Numbered from the stretch's first letter, positions 1 through 7,210 are shown. The stretch is DNA of 18,076 nt from Sulfuricurvum sp. (GCA_024635855.1 JAGXHZ010000003.1:1-18076); one strand, 5' to 3'. The notes: a model not told the origin generated them from the letters alone. A program made the numbers and translations.

Positions 1-1331
1 CTAATATTAAGCCCTTTGAGCGATGCAGCAACATCATCATTGGAAAGTGCTTTTAAAAGAGCTTGTAACGCTTCCATTCCTTCTGAATGAGAGCTTTTTT
101 TCTCTGTTTCAGCTGCCAAAGGAGTTGACGAAGCGGAACTGTTGATCTCCATGCTATTTGATGGCTTGCCCATAGCTTCACAGAGTGCTTCAGCATCTAA
201 TGAAGAATGCTCTCCCGCACCTACTCGAACGCTTAATTCTTCTTCTACACTCTCTCCGATCGCGAGCTTTATCTCACGTTCATCAATACCGTCTAGGTCA
301 TAAATCTCATCAAAAGAGCTCAAATCATCCAGTCCAAAATCCTCTAAGCCGGTATCATCCAGTGTAGAATCCAAATCCTCTAAATCCAATTCACCCACCG
401 CATCTTGAATCTGCTGCTCAAGATCATCAAATTCATCATCACTTAACAAATCGCTCGTTATCTCTTCGACATCATCTTTCTCATCGATAAAAGATAAATC
501 TTCAAGATTCTCTGGTATTTCTTCTGGTATTTCTGTTGCTTCAGGTACATCCATCTCATCTAACATTAAATCGTCAAACAATGCATCATCAAGCTCATCA
601 TCTTCTAGCTTAAGCGCATCCTCACTCTCATCCATTCCCAATCCATTGAGAATATCATCGAATTCATCTTCATCAAATGTATCCCCTTTGGCGTCTGTTT
701 CTTCATCATCAAACGTTAGCGCTTCAACTTTAAGCTCGCTTTCATCATCCAACTCATCCGCATCATCCAAAAGATCTTGAAGCTCTTGGACCTCTTCATG
801 ATCGAGAATATTGGTCTTCATATCCCCAAGCAAATCGTCATCATCGAAACTTTCTAATGCTTCAATATCAACCAAATCTTCGATTTTATCTTCACCAAAA
901 TCTGCTTCATCGTCAAGATCCAATAACTCATCATCAAAATTATCCGATATTGAATCCAATTCAATCGTCGGTAAAATGATCGATTTTTCTTCTTCTTTTA
1001 CCGTCGTAGATAGTAATGATTTTTCAATATTAGCAAAAAGCTCAACCAAATCGGTGGGTAAAAAAGGTTTATTAATCACCTTATCAAAGCCCGCAGGAAC
1101 AGCATTTCCGCGAGTTGCCATAAGAAGGCTTGTTTTGTAGGTGATTCGCTCACCTAATGCAGTCATTATCTCATCACTATAATACGCATCATCCACAATC
1201 AGCAAGTCGTACGCATCATGCTCTATCTCATCAACAGACCAAATAACATTCAAATCATCTTTTGTTTTTTGTGCACTTAAGGCAACCAATTTTCGTACAA
1301 CTGGATTATCATTTAATAATAAGATTCTCAT
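1..1331 (-). CDS. Receiver-domain protein with long acidic tail (partial, C-terminus beyond window)
   Basis: The minus-strand frame is open from an ATG at 1329-1331 to the window edge, 443 codons without a stop, so the 3' end is missing. Residues 1-105 look like a response-regulator receiver domain. Asp8 follows a hydrophobic first strand, Asp47 sits at the end of LLIVDD, Thr73 follows LLMA, and Lys88 lies in NKPF. From about residue 111 to 350 the protein is dominated by Asp and Glu with spaced Leu/Phe (FDDDDLLGD, FDEDEFDDIL). After that it becomes less acidic, with a Ser-rich stretch and a helical segment (MEALQALLKAL). No output domain is visible. A Shine-Dalgarno AAGAAGG lies about 11 nt upstream. 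From memory, C. jejuni Cj1178c next to fliR is annotated 'highly acidic protein', and this is probably its counterpart. The function is unknown; a scaffold or phospho-sensing role is inference. Confidence 0.85.
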   Translation of the reverse strand, partial: MRILLLNDNPVVRKLVALSAQKTKDDLNVIWSVDEIEHDAYDLLIVDDAYYSDEIMTALGERITYKTSLLMATRGNAVPAGFDKVINKPFLPTDLVELFANIEKSLLSTTVKEEEKSIILPTIELDSISDNFDDELLDLDDEADFGEDKIEDLVDIEALESFDDDDLLGDMKTNILDHEEVQELQDLLDDADELDDESELKVEALTFDDEETDAKGDTFDEDEFDDILNGLGMDESEDALKLEDDELDDALFDDLMLDEMDVPEATEIPEEIPENLEDLSFIDEKDDVEEITSDLLSDDEFDDLEQQIQDAVGELDLEDLDSTLDDTGLEDFGLDDLSSFDEIYDLDGIDEREIKLAIGESVEEELSVRVGAGEHSSLDAEALCEAMGKPSNSMEINSSASSTPLAAETEKKSSHSEGMEALQALLKALSNDDVAASLKGLNI

Positions 1332-1396
1332 AACAAATACTGCCTTCTTGATGTTGTGTCAGCTAAATGGTATCATTGTAACCAAAAAAGAATAAA
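1332..1396. promoter_or_regulatory. Divergent promoter region between acidic-tail gene and PLD-like gene
   Basis: This 65-bp gap separates two divergent start codons, so it should carry promoters in both directions. On the minus strand TACAAT (1380 to 1375) is a reasonable -10 hexamer about 44 nt from the ATG at 1331, preceded by T-rich sequence as is usual in Campylobacterota, where -35 boxes are weak. On the plus strand TATCAT (1371-1376) overlaps it and would give a very short leader. Assigned by pattern only. Confidence 0.35.
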
Positions 1397-1879
1397 ATGA
1401 TAAAACTTCTCCTCTTATTTTTGACATTAAGTGTTACGAACGCACAAACACTTCCGTATCTTCTCCCGGATGAAAAGAGCATTTTTGAATATGCACTGAT
1501 GAACTATCTCAAAAAAGCGCATACCCACATTGTTTTACTTACCCCATCACTAAATCATCCTGCATTACGTCGCCAACTTATTCAATCCGTTTCCAAGGGA
1601 GTCAAACTCACCTTGATTACTCAAAATTCATCGAATGACCCACTGCAACTCGTTGCGTACAACGGTGTTGATCTTTATCTTTACCGTGCACGCCCTCTCA
1701 ATGATACAGTAATTTTGATCGATGATAGTATGGTGTGCCATATCTCAGGCAGATTAAGTGGAGAGGAACTTTCACAAAACAGTCAAATTGCCCTGTGCAA
1801 TGATGAGCGTGATTTTATTGATGCGATGCACCAAAATACGAACCGAATTTTAACGCGCTCAAAACCCTATTTAAAATAA
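1397..1879 (+). CDS. Secreted phospholipase D-like protein with degenerate HKD motif
   Basis: 160 residues. A signal peptide is clear: Lys3, a Leu-rich core and a likely cut after VTNA (residue 16). The rest resembles a single phospholipase D-like domain. A helix containing AHTHIVLLTP leads to a strand, then GVKLTLITQ, then VDLYLYRA, then the segment where HxKxxxxD should lie, followed by SGRLSGEELSQNSQ, which resembles the GSxN...NxE tail. At the catalytic motif the residues are Asn102, Thr104 and Asp109, so His and Lys are absent and only Asp is kept. Cys114 and Cys134 could form a disulfide in the periplasm. The gene lies opposite to its neighbours and its end overlaps the end of fliR by 9 bp. 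The Shine-Dalgarno is poor (AAAAAAGAA). It is probably catalytically inactive or altered; the PLD assignment is moderate. Confidence 0.75.
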   Translation: MIKLLLLFLTLSVTNAQTLPYLLPDEKSIFEYALMNYLKKAHTHIVLLTPSLNHPALRRQLIQSVSKGVKLTLITQNSSNDPLQLVAYNGVDLYLYRARPLNDTVILIDDSMVCHISGRLSGEELSQNSQIALCNDERDFIDAMHQNTNRILTRSKPYLK

Positions 1880-2635
1880 TTTTCCTAAAACCGCAAACGC
1901 ACTTTGCATCTGAGACGTTACGATCATCATCGTTGCCGCAAGCGTTGCCATCAACACTACAAATGCCACACCGATTTTAATCGGCATACCAATAACCAGT
2001 AAGTTAAACTGGGGCATCGTCTTCATAAGCATTCCAAAAATAACATCGGCAAGCATCGAAAGTGCCGTAATGGGAAAGGCAATCATAAAGCCTACCACAA
2101 ACATATTGAGCATCCCATGCATAATGTATTTAAAAAGCTCTGGAGTCACCATAAATCCACCCAAAGGGACAGACGCAATGGATTCGGATGCAAACAATAA
2201 AATCCAGTGGTGCATATCAAGAGCAAGCAGAGTCATCAACGAGACTAATGCCAAAAACTGTCCGATAATCGGCATCGAAACACCCGACTGCGGATCAATA
2301 GCCGATGCCAAAGAAAACCCCATCATAAAGGATATTTGCCCTCCTGCAAACGTTATGACATGATACGCGAGCTGCAAGATAATCCCCACCGTCAACCCAA
2401 AGAGCATCTCTCCTAAAATTGCCACGGTTAAAGTGGCAGCATCTAAATGGATTTGCAACGGCGGGAGCGCACCAAAAAAGAAAACGGTAAAGAAAAAGGC
2501 CATAGCGGCTTTCACCGACATCGGAATATTAGCATGAGAGAAAATGGGGACTGCCATAAAAAGTGCGCTAAAACGAACAAACAAAAGAATAAATGCAGCC
2601 GTCCGTCCTTCACTAAAAATCTCAGCCCACTCCAC
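1871..2635 (-). CDS. fliR: Flagellar biosynthetic protein FliR
   Basis: 254 residues, the usual FliR length. FliR is an inner-membrane component of the flagellar type III export gate and acts with FliP and FliQ. The sequence is strongly hydrophobic with about six membrane segments and contains the family signature MPQFNLLVIGMPIK at residues 207-220. The start is GTG at 2633-2635, preceded by AGAGG about 10 nt upstream inside the last codons of the ABC ATPase gene, whose stop lies 3 nt away. This suggests translational coupling. It follows rpsB, tsf and the ABC ATPase on the same strand, an order also found in Campylobacter, so a flagellar gene is probably transcribed with translation genes rather than from a flagellar sigma-factor promoter. 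No sigma-54 or sigma-28 motif was noticed nearby. Confidence 0.95.
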   Translation of the reverse strand: MEWAEIFSEGRTAAFILLFVRFSALFMAVPIFSHANIPMSVKAAMAFFFTVFFFGALPPLQIHLDAATLTVAILGEMLFGLTVGIILQLAYHVITFAGGQISFMMGFSLASAIDPQSGVSMPIIGQFLALVSLMTLLALDMHHWILLFASESIASVPLGGFMVTPELFKYIMHGMLNMFVVGFMIAFPITALSMLADVIFGMLMKTMPQFNLLVIGMPIKIGVAFVVLMATLAATMMIVTSQMQSAFAVLGKLF

Positions 2636-2638
2636 GTT

Positions 2639-3283
2639 TTATTTACCTCTCACTAATGCGCCATCCACCATTCTGTAGATATGATCACACCGTGCGGCTA
2701 ACGCTTCATCGTGTGTTACGAGAAGCAATCCTGCATCATGCGAAATCAAATAATCCATAAAAAGATCCATCACTTCCGAAGCCGTAGTGTGATCGAGATT
2801 TCCCGTCGGTTCATCGGCGAAAATAAGACGCGGTTTCTTGGAGAGAATTCGGGCAATCGAGACACGCTGTTGCTGACCGCCTGAGAGTTCCGTCACCTTT
2901 TGTCCTATCACTTGAGCGATTCCAAGGCTTACCAATAAGGCAGTGTCAATAGTCTCTCCCGCTAAGATTGCCGCAACTTCAAGGTTCTCGTAAGCACTAA
3001 AGCCTTTAAAAAGATAGTGGCTTTGATAAATCAATCCTAAATCATGTCGGCGAAGCTGTACCAGCTGTTTATCATCCAAATCATAAATATCTTTTCCAAA
3101 AAGTTCGACATTACCGCTATTGGGTTTTAAAAGTGAAGAGAGGATGTGCAAAAGTGTCGATTTACCGCTGCCGCTGACACCGACAATGGCTATCGATTCA
3201 CGGGCATGCAATTCTAATGAAATATCATTAAAAAGGGGATAATCAAAACGATGAGAAAGTGAGGTTGCTTTTAAAAGTATCAT
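2639..3283 (-). CDS. ABC transporter ATP-binding protein, LolD/FtsE/MacB type
   Basis: 214 residues forming a single complete ABC ATPase. It has Walker A GVSGSGKS (35-42), Q-loop Gln87, signature LSGGQ (133-137), Walker B RLIFADEP with catalytic Glu158, D-loop GNLD (161-164) and switch His191. The short length, the LSGGQQQR signature and DEPTGNLD are typical of the group containing LolD (lipoprotein release), FtsE and MacB. No permease gene is adjacent, so the partner must be encoded elsewhere. LolD is the best guess, but the sequence alone does not separate it from FtsE-like ATPases. The gene lies between tsf and fliR on the same strand and ends 3 nt before the fliR GTG. The gene order is shared with C. 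jejuni. Confidence 0.9.
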   Translation of the reverse strand: MILLKATSLSHRFDYPLFNDISLELHARESIAIVGVSGSGKSTLLHILSSLLKPNSGNVELFGKDIYDLDDKQLVQLRRHDLGLIYQSHYLFKGFSAYENLEVAAILAGETIDTALLVSLGIAQVIGQKVTELSGGQQQRVSIARILSKKPRLIFADEPTGNLDHTTASEVMDLFMDYLISHDAGLLLVTHDEALAARCDHIYRMVDGALVRGK

Positions 3284-3341
3284 AGGGGAATTATAGGAGA
3301 AAAATGTTTAAGGAGAGTAAAAAAATTATGATTGCTGTATG

Positions 3342-3367
3342 CATTCCCAAGCTGGAGCTTGGGAATG
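3342..3367. repeat. Perfect 12-bp inverted repeat, REP-like element
   Basis: Positions 3342-3353 (CATTCCCAAGCT) are the exact reverse complement of 3356-3367, with two bases between. Folded, this gives 11 pairs and a tetraloop. It lies in the 110-bp gap between the tsf stop and the ABC ATPase start. Similar CATTCCCA...TGGGAATG hairpins are, as I recall, scattered between genes in many Proteobacteria. It could also act as a stabilising 3' end or weak terminator for rpsB-tsf, although the nearest T-run on the transcribed strand is more than 12 nt past the stem. Confidence 0.75.
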
Positions 3368-3393
3368 AGAGCGCATTAAACCAAAAGGTTTAT

Positions 3394-4461
3394 TTACGCC
3401 ATTTGTGCAGCGACTTCTTCTGCGAAGTTGTCTACTTTTTTCTCTAAGCCTTCGCCTACTTCGTATTTAACGAATTCAACGATGCTTGCTGTTCCGCCGT
3501 GAGCGGCAGCTTCTTTTGTCAGTGCTTGCGCTACTGTCATAGAATCATCCATAACGTAGTTTTGATCCAACAATGCAAGTTCTTTATCCAAAGTTGTATT
3601 GTCTGCTACGAAACGAGCCAATTGTCCAGGGATGATGTTTGCCCAAATTTTTTCAGGTTTACCGTCTGCTAGTAATTTAGCTTTGATCGCTTCTTCTGCC
3701 GCAGCCATAACTTCAGGAGTCAACTGTGACATAGAAATATACTGAGGAACGTTTTTGAGAGGTTTTTTCAAACGTGCAAGTTCTTCATTTTCTGTTTTGA
3801 TTGCTTCGATACGACCGATTGTTTCTTCTTGAACGTATACAGGGTCAAAATCGTTATAGCTCATCGTTGTAGGTTTCATTGCAGATGCGTGCATTGCGAT
3901 GTTACGTACCATTGGAGCCAATGCGTCTGCTGTTTTTTGAGAATCACATGTGATTGCTACCAAAACACCAACACGGCCGTTTGTGTGAACATAACCGTTT
4001 ACACATCCGTTTTCGCCTGCATTAAGTGTTACAAAACGACGAGTTACAATTTTTTCACCGATACGAGCAACTTGAGACGTAAAGTACTCTGAAAAAGTTC
4101 CTGTTTCGTAAGATGTTTCGTTCAACTCTTCTACTGAACTGACACCTGTCGTAAATACGTGTGCTGCCGTGTTTCCAACAAGAGCAATAAAGCCGTCATT
4201 TTTCGCAACGAAATCGGTTTCAGAGTTAATTTCTACCAACGAAGCAGACGTAAATGTTTCCGAAACTTTAAGACCCAAAAGTCCTTCAGCTGCTACACGA
4301 TCCGCTTTTTTAGCGGTTTGTGCCATACCACGGTCACGCAAAAATTCTTTTGCTTTTTCCATGTCGCCATCGCACTCAGTGAGTGCTTTTTTACAATCCA
4401 TCATAGGCGCATCAGTCGCCGTACGAAGGTCTTTGACCATTGCTGCTGTTACGTCTGCCAT
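3394..4461 (-). CDS. tsf: Elongation factor Ts
   Basis: 355 residues. EF-Ts is the nucleotide-exchange factor for EF-Tu in the cytoplasm. The N-terminal UBA-like helical module (residues 1-45, with [20 protein letters not shown]) and the core motif TDFVAKND (82-89) are clear and diagnostic. The length is somewhat above that of E. coli EF-Ts, in keeping with the long Campylobacterota form. The gene starts 2 nt after the rpsB stop, so the pair is almost certainly cotranscribed and translationally coupled. The Shine-Dalgarno (AAGAAG) lies in the last codons of rpsB. Nothing unusual was seen. Confidence 0.97.
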   Translation of the reverse strand: MADVTAAMVKDLRTATDAPMMDCKKALTECDGDMEKAKEFLRDRGMAQTAKKADRVAAEGLLGLKVSETFTSASLVEINSETDFVAKNDGFIALVGNTAAHVFTTGVSSVEELNETSYETGTFSEYFTSQVARIGEKIVTRRFVTLNAGENGCVNGYVHTNGRVGVLVAITCDSQKTADALAPMVRNIAMHASAMKPTTMSYNDFDPVYVQEETIGRIEAIKTENEELARLKKPLKNVPQYISMSQLTPEVMAAAEEAIKAKLLADGKPEKIWANIIPGQLARFVADNTTLDKELALLDQNYVMDDSMTVAQALTKEAAAHGGTASIVEFVKYEVGEGLEKKVDNFAEEVAAQMA

Positions 4462-4463
4462 GA

Positions 4464-5237
4464 TTACGCTTCTTGGGCTACTGCAGCGACAGGTGCTTCA
4501 ACAACTGCAGCTTCCGGAGCCATTTCTTCTTCAGTTACTTCTTCGTCGTTTCCGCCGTTACGAAGTGCTTTACCTTCATTGATCGCTTCTGCCATTTCTT
4601 TACAGAAAAGTTGAATTGAACGGATAGCATCGTCATTTCCAGGGATTGGAATGTCGATTACGTCTGGATCACAGTTAGTATCAAGAGGTGCAACAACACG
4701 GATACCGAGGTGACGCGCTTCAAGAACTGCAATGTTTTCTTTTACTGCATCGATAACGAACATCATGTCAGGCAAAGTTTTCATGTTACGGATACCACCA
4801 AGGTATGCGATCAATTTGTCTTTTTGACGACCCATCATCAACGCTTCTTTTTTGGTTAAAAGACCCATTTGACCGCTTGCTTGCATCTCTTCGATGATTT
4901 CAAGTTTACGGATTGATTTTTGGATTGTTGGGAAGTTTGTCAACATTCCACCCAACCAGCGGTTGTCAACGTATGGCATACCACATGAAATAGCTGCATC
5001 ACGGATAGCAACACGGGCTTGTTTTTTAGTTCCTACGAAAAGAACAGTTTGTCCCTCAGCTGCAGCATCAAGAACTTGCTGATATGCGCTACGGAAAAAA
5101 CGCAATGTTTTTTGTAGATCGATGATGTAAATGTTTTTACGAACGCCAAAAATGTATTTTTTCATTTTTGGATTCCAACGACGTGTTTGGTGACCGAAAT
5201 GTACACCGCACTCTAGTAAATCTTTCATAGTTACCAT
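4464..5237 (-). CDS. rpsB: 30S ribosomal protein S2
   Basis: 257 residues. S2 is a small-subunit ribosomal protein. The N-terminus [20 protein letters not shown] and the stretch [12 protein letters not shown] are classic S2. The start was placed at the ATG at 5235-5237 because a strong AGGAG (5244-5248) lies 6 nt upstream and the family begins there. The frame stays open for a further 38 codons upstream, but that stretch is unlike S2 and lies in the leader. The C-terminus carries an acidic Ala/Glu/Val-rich tail (from about residue 230), as is common in this phylum. The gene heads the rpsB-tsf unit, with a possible structured leader upstream. Confidence 0.97.
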   Translation of the reverse strand: MVTMKDLLECGVHFGHQTRRWNPKMKKYIFGVRKNIYIIDLQKTLRFFRSAYQQVLDAAAEGQTVLFVGTKKQARVAIRDAAISCGMPYVDNRWLGGMLTNFPTIQKSIRKLEIIEEMQASGQMGLLTKKEALMMGRQKDKLIAYLGGIRNMKTLPDMMFVIDAVKENIAVLEARHLGIRVVAPLDTNCDPDVIDIPIPGNDDAIRSIQLFCKEMAEAINEGKALRNGGNDEEVTEEEMAPEAAVVEAPVAAVAQEA

Positions 5238-5398
5238 GAGTAACTCCTGTATTAAAGTACTTGCTCTTCGTTTACTTGGGCGATTATCAACAGAGCCGAC
5301 GAAACATCGGATGCACGAGAACAATTTATTCGCTTGCGAATTTTTACTCACGTCATAAGAGGAGAGAAAATCGGGCGAATTTTACTTGGAATCCTCTT
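5238..5398 (-). promoter_or_regulatory. Structured 5' leader of rpsB-tsf (candidate autoregulatory RNA)
   Basis: Read in the rpsB direction, the leader contains several foldable inverted repeats. AAGAGGA (5398-5392) pairs with TCCTCTT (5363-5357), enclosing a second hairpin AAAAT/ATTTT (5383-5379 with 5371-5367). A further stem is ATTCGC/GCGAAT (5328-5333 with 5336-5341), and a weak CCGA/TCGG stem spans 5296-5310. The Shine-Dalgarno AGGAG at 5244-5248 is downstream of these. In gammaproteobacteria the rpsB leader binds S2 for feedback control. Whether this leader does the same is inference, and I did not match it to that RNA's consensus. Confidence 0.3.
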
Positions 5399-5459
5399 AA
5401 TATTAGCTGTATTCATTGTTATTAGTTACTTTCGTCACACTTTTATCACTAAACAATGA
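5334..5459 (+). CDS. Possible small membrane protein, opposite the rpsB leader
   Basis: From a TTG at 5334, a 41-residue frame ends at TGA 5457-5459. Its peptide has a basic N-terminal part ([11 protein letters not shown]), one strongly hydrophobic helix of about 17 residues ([17 protein letters not shown]), then a basic end (RHTFITKQ), a layout typical of small single-span membrane proteins. An AAGAGGAG sequence at 5357-5364 lies just before the GEKIGR part, but no ATG, GTG or TTG follows it at a good distance, which weakens the case. AT-rich DNA can give such peptides by chance. Offered as a low-confidence candidate only. Confidence 0.18.
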   Translation: MRIFTHVIRGEKIGRILLGILLILAVFIVISYFRHTFITKQ

Positions 5460-5460
5460 T

Positions 5461-5506
5461 GCTTTCAAATTGCTTTTATATAATTTTTGCTAATATCATT
5501 GAAAGC
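5461..5506 (+). promoter_or_regulatory. Promoter of the outer-membrane protein gene, flanked by inverted repeat
   Basis: TATAAT at 5479-5484 is a consensus -10 hexamer in a T-rich setting, as is usual in Campylobacterota, and would place the transcript start near 5491 with a leader of about 72 nt. GCTTTCAA (5461-5468) and TTGAAAGC (5499-5506) are exact reverse complements placed on either side of the -10, so a dimeric regulator or a DNA loop is possible. No known regulator consensus was recognised. Confidence 0.4.
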
Positions 5507-5562
5507 AATGCAAGGTCATTGAATCTACCATACAATAAACCAAAGACTTAAGGAGTCAAATT

Positions 5563-7128
5563 ATGAAACAAAAGTTTTTAGGATCGATCGTCGCTGCAGC
5601 GCTTCTTTCTACCACTGTAATCGCTGATGATACCATTTTACAACGATTCGATAAGATGGAAAAAGAGATGGCAGCTCTTAAAGCAGAGCTAAACACACTG
5701 AAAGCCCAAAAAGTTGAATCGGATCAAAAAACAGCTGCTGTCGCTGCTCCAACAAGCAACAAGAAAGCAACTGCCGCCAACGAAGATGTTGCCAAAGAGA
5801 TTGATGACATTAAAGATCAATTGAGCAGCATCAACAAAAGAACCAACGGAAACCATTTGAAATTTGATGTTGATTTCCGCAGTAGTTATGATAATGTCCA
5901 GTACACAATGGCGAATGGAAGTAAAGAAAAAAATGACGCTATCTTAAGCAACCGCCTATGGCTTGGCATGAGCTATGCGGCAACAAAAGAACTAAGCTTT
6001 GTAGGACAACTTGCATACAATAAAATTTTTGGAGAGCGTTCATTAAGTCCAGATAATGCACAAAATAACGATGGCTTTGACTGGGTTAGTGGTGAATCGG
6101 CGTACGATGACACCCTTCGTGTCCGTTCCGCTTATTTCTTTTATACTGATGATGAGCTTGCAGGACTCGATATCCCTTGGACTATCAGTATTGGACGCCG
6201 TCCATCTACTGAAGGTCACCTCATCAATCTACGGGATGATGACCATGCTTCTTCACCACTTGCTCATACTATCAATGTTGAATTTGATGGGGCCAGTGCA
6301 AAATTTGGTATGGAAGAACTTATAGGTCTCGATGGATCGTATTTCAAACTTTGCGCCGGACGCGGTATGAGCAATGCAGAACCACGATTTAATCCAGCAC
6401 CTTATGCGACTAGCAAAGATACTACCAATAACGTTGATATGGGAGGAATAATTATTGTTCCTTACGACGATAAACAATACAGCACCGGTTTTCAATATAC
6501 CTATGCAAATAATCTTATTGATATAACTGATTCAAGCTTTAATACTAACAATATCCCAGCTACTTCAACTGGAATTTACAATCCTACTATGGAAGCAGTA
6601 GGGGGATTACATACTGCAACTGCATTTGCAATGGTTAATGGTATTGGTGATGGATGGAGTGAATTTTTAGATGACACCACCTTCTTCATTAGTGGTGCAA
6701 TGTCAAAAACAGATCCGTATGCGGGAAAAACAATGCTTGGTTCTAATGAAAGCGAAACAGGGTACAGCTATTGGATCGGAACACAATTTCCATCTCTTAT
6801 CAGCGATGAAGGTCGATGGGGTGCCGAATTTAATCATGGCTCACAATACTGGCGCCCAATCACTTATGGAGAAGACACTCTAATCGGTTCAAAAATCGCT
6901 GCACGAGGAGATGCATACGAACTTTACTTCACAGAGCCTCTCGTCGATGATATTTTGAGCTTCCAACTTCGTTATACTTATATCAATTATAATTACAGTG
7001 GAAGCAATGGCTTCTTTGGTAGCACAAGTGGTACGCCTATGGCAATTGGTGATATTCCAGCACCAATGCAAAGCAGTATTGTCGATCACGCACAAGATAT
7101 TCGCGCCTATATTCGCTATAAATTTTAA
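5563..7128 (+). CDS. Outer-membrane beta-barrel (porin-like) protein, DUF3373 type
   Basis: 521 residues. A signal peptide is evident, with MKQKF, a hydrophobic core and a likely cut after VIA (about residue 21). Next comes a coiled-coil region (about 24-50, RFDKMEKEMAALKAELNTLK), an Ala/Lys/Thr linker (51-75) and a second short coil (76-93). From about residue 97 to the end the sequence shows alternating-residue strands rich in aromatics, ending in RAYIRYKF. A terminal Phe is the usual signal for BAM-mediated barrel insertion. The pattern (FDVDFRSSYDNVQY, LSNRLWLGMSY, ISIGRRPSTEGH) fits the DUF3373 family of Campylobacterota outer-membrane proteins. The channel substrate is unknown. The start has AGGAG at 5551-5555, 7 nt away. 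Transcribed alone, it is followed by a palindromic element and a convergent gene. Confidence 0.85.
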   Translation: MKQKFLGSIVAAALLSTTVIADDTILQRFDKMEKEMAALKAELNTLKAQKVESDQKTAAVAAPTSNKKATAANEDVAKEIDDIKDQLSSINKRTNGNHLKFDVDFRSSYDNVQYTMANGSKEKNDAILSNRLWLGMSYAATKELSFVGQLAYNKIFGERSLSPDNAQNNDGFDWVSGESAYDDTLRVRSAYFFYTDDELAGLDIPWTISIGRRPSTEGHLINLRDDDHASSPLAHTINVEFDGASAKFGMEELIGLDGSYFKLCAGRGMSNAEPRFNPAPYATSKDTTNNVDMGGIIIVPYDDKQYSTGFQYTYANNLIDITDSSFNTNNIPATSTGIYNPTMEAVGGLHTATAFAMVNGIGDGWSEFLDDTTFFISGAMSKTDPYAGKTMLGSNESETGYSYWIGTQFPSLISDEGRWGAEFNHGSQYWRPITYGEDTLIGSKIAARGDAYELYFTEPLVDDILSFQLRYTYINYNYSGSNGFFGSTSGTPMAIGDIPAPMQSSIVDHAQDIRAYIRYKF

Positions 7129-7137
7129 ACTATACCT

Positions 7138-7204
7138 GTCATTCCGTGCTTGACACGGAATCCACTCTTAGTGCTTTTGGATCCCGTATCTAGTACGGGA
7201 TGAC
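7138..7204. repeat. 67-bp two-hairpin palindromic element (REP/MITE-like)
   Basis: Stem one is ATTCCGTG (7141-7148) with CACGGAAT (7154-7161). Stem two is ATCCCGTA (7181-7188) with TACGGGAT (7194-7201). Both have 8 bp and 5-nt loops. The whole unit is also an imperfect palindrome: 7138-7148 matches the reverse complement of 7194-7204 at 9 of 11 positions, and 7154-7164 matches that of 7178-7188 at 9 of 11. The ends read GTCAT and ATGAC. It sits between the convergent ends of the outer-membrane protein and bcp genes and may end transcription from both sides. Elements with GTCATTCC ends are, as I recall, widespread in Proteobacteria. Confidence 0.8.
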
Positions 7205-7210
7205 GAGAAA

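Larger units (their letters stand above)
5238..5562. other. 325-bp divergent intergenic region rpsB / outer-membrane protein
   Basis: No standard gene is seen here. The left half is the presumed rpsB leader with several inverted repeats and, on the plus strand, a short open frame coding for a hydrophobic peptide (5334-5459). The right half holds the probable promoter and leader of the outer-membrane protein: TATAAT at 5479-5484, a CATTG/CAATG hairpin at 5497-5510 and AGGAG at 5551-5555. A confident promoter for rpsB on the minus strand was not found. TAATAT at 5404 to 5399 is the nearest candidate. Confidence 0.6.

Noticed and set aside
361..1000. Triplet-like GAT/TCA repetition resembling a tandem repeat or microsatellite.
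   Set aside because: The repetition comes from Asp/Glu-rich coding sequence. Units vary and codon phase is kept throughout.
811..1140. Plus-strand open frame rich in Ser and Asn.
   Set aside because: It is the antisense shadow of the acidic-tail gene: GAT/GAA repeats read backwards give Ser/Asn/Phe codons. No Shine-Dalgarno.
3342..3367. Simple rho-independent terminator for rpsB-tsf.
   Set aside because: The stem is strong, but no T-run follows directly. The nearest is over 12 nt away, so a REP-like repeat is the better description.
4159..4614. Two overlapping plus-strand open frames opposite tsf and rpsB.
   Set aside because: Antisense shadows of strongly conserved genes, with unusual Cys/Phe/Ser-rich composition and no Shine-Dalgarno.
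5235..5351. Longer S2 protein starting upstream at 5351.
   Set aside because: The extra 38 residues do not match S2, and the inner ATG at 5237 has a strong AGGAG at 6 nt and the normal S2 N-terminus.
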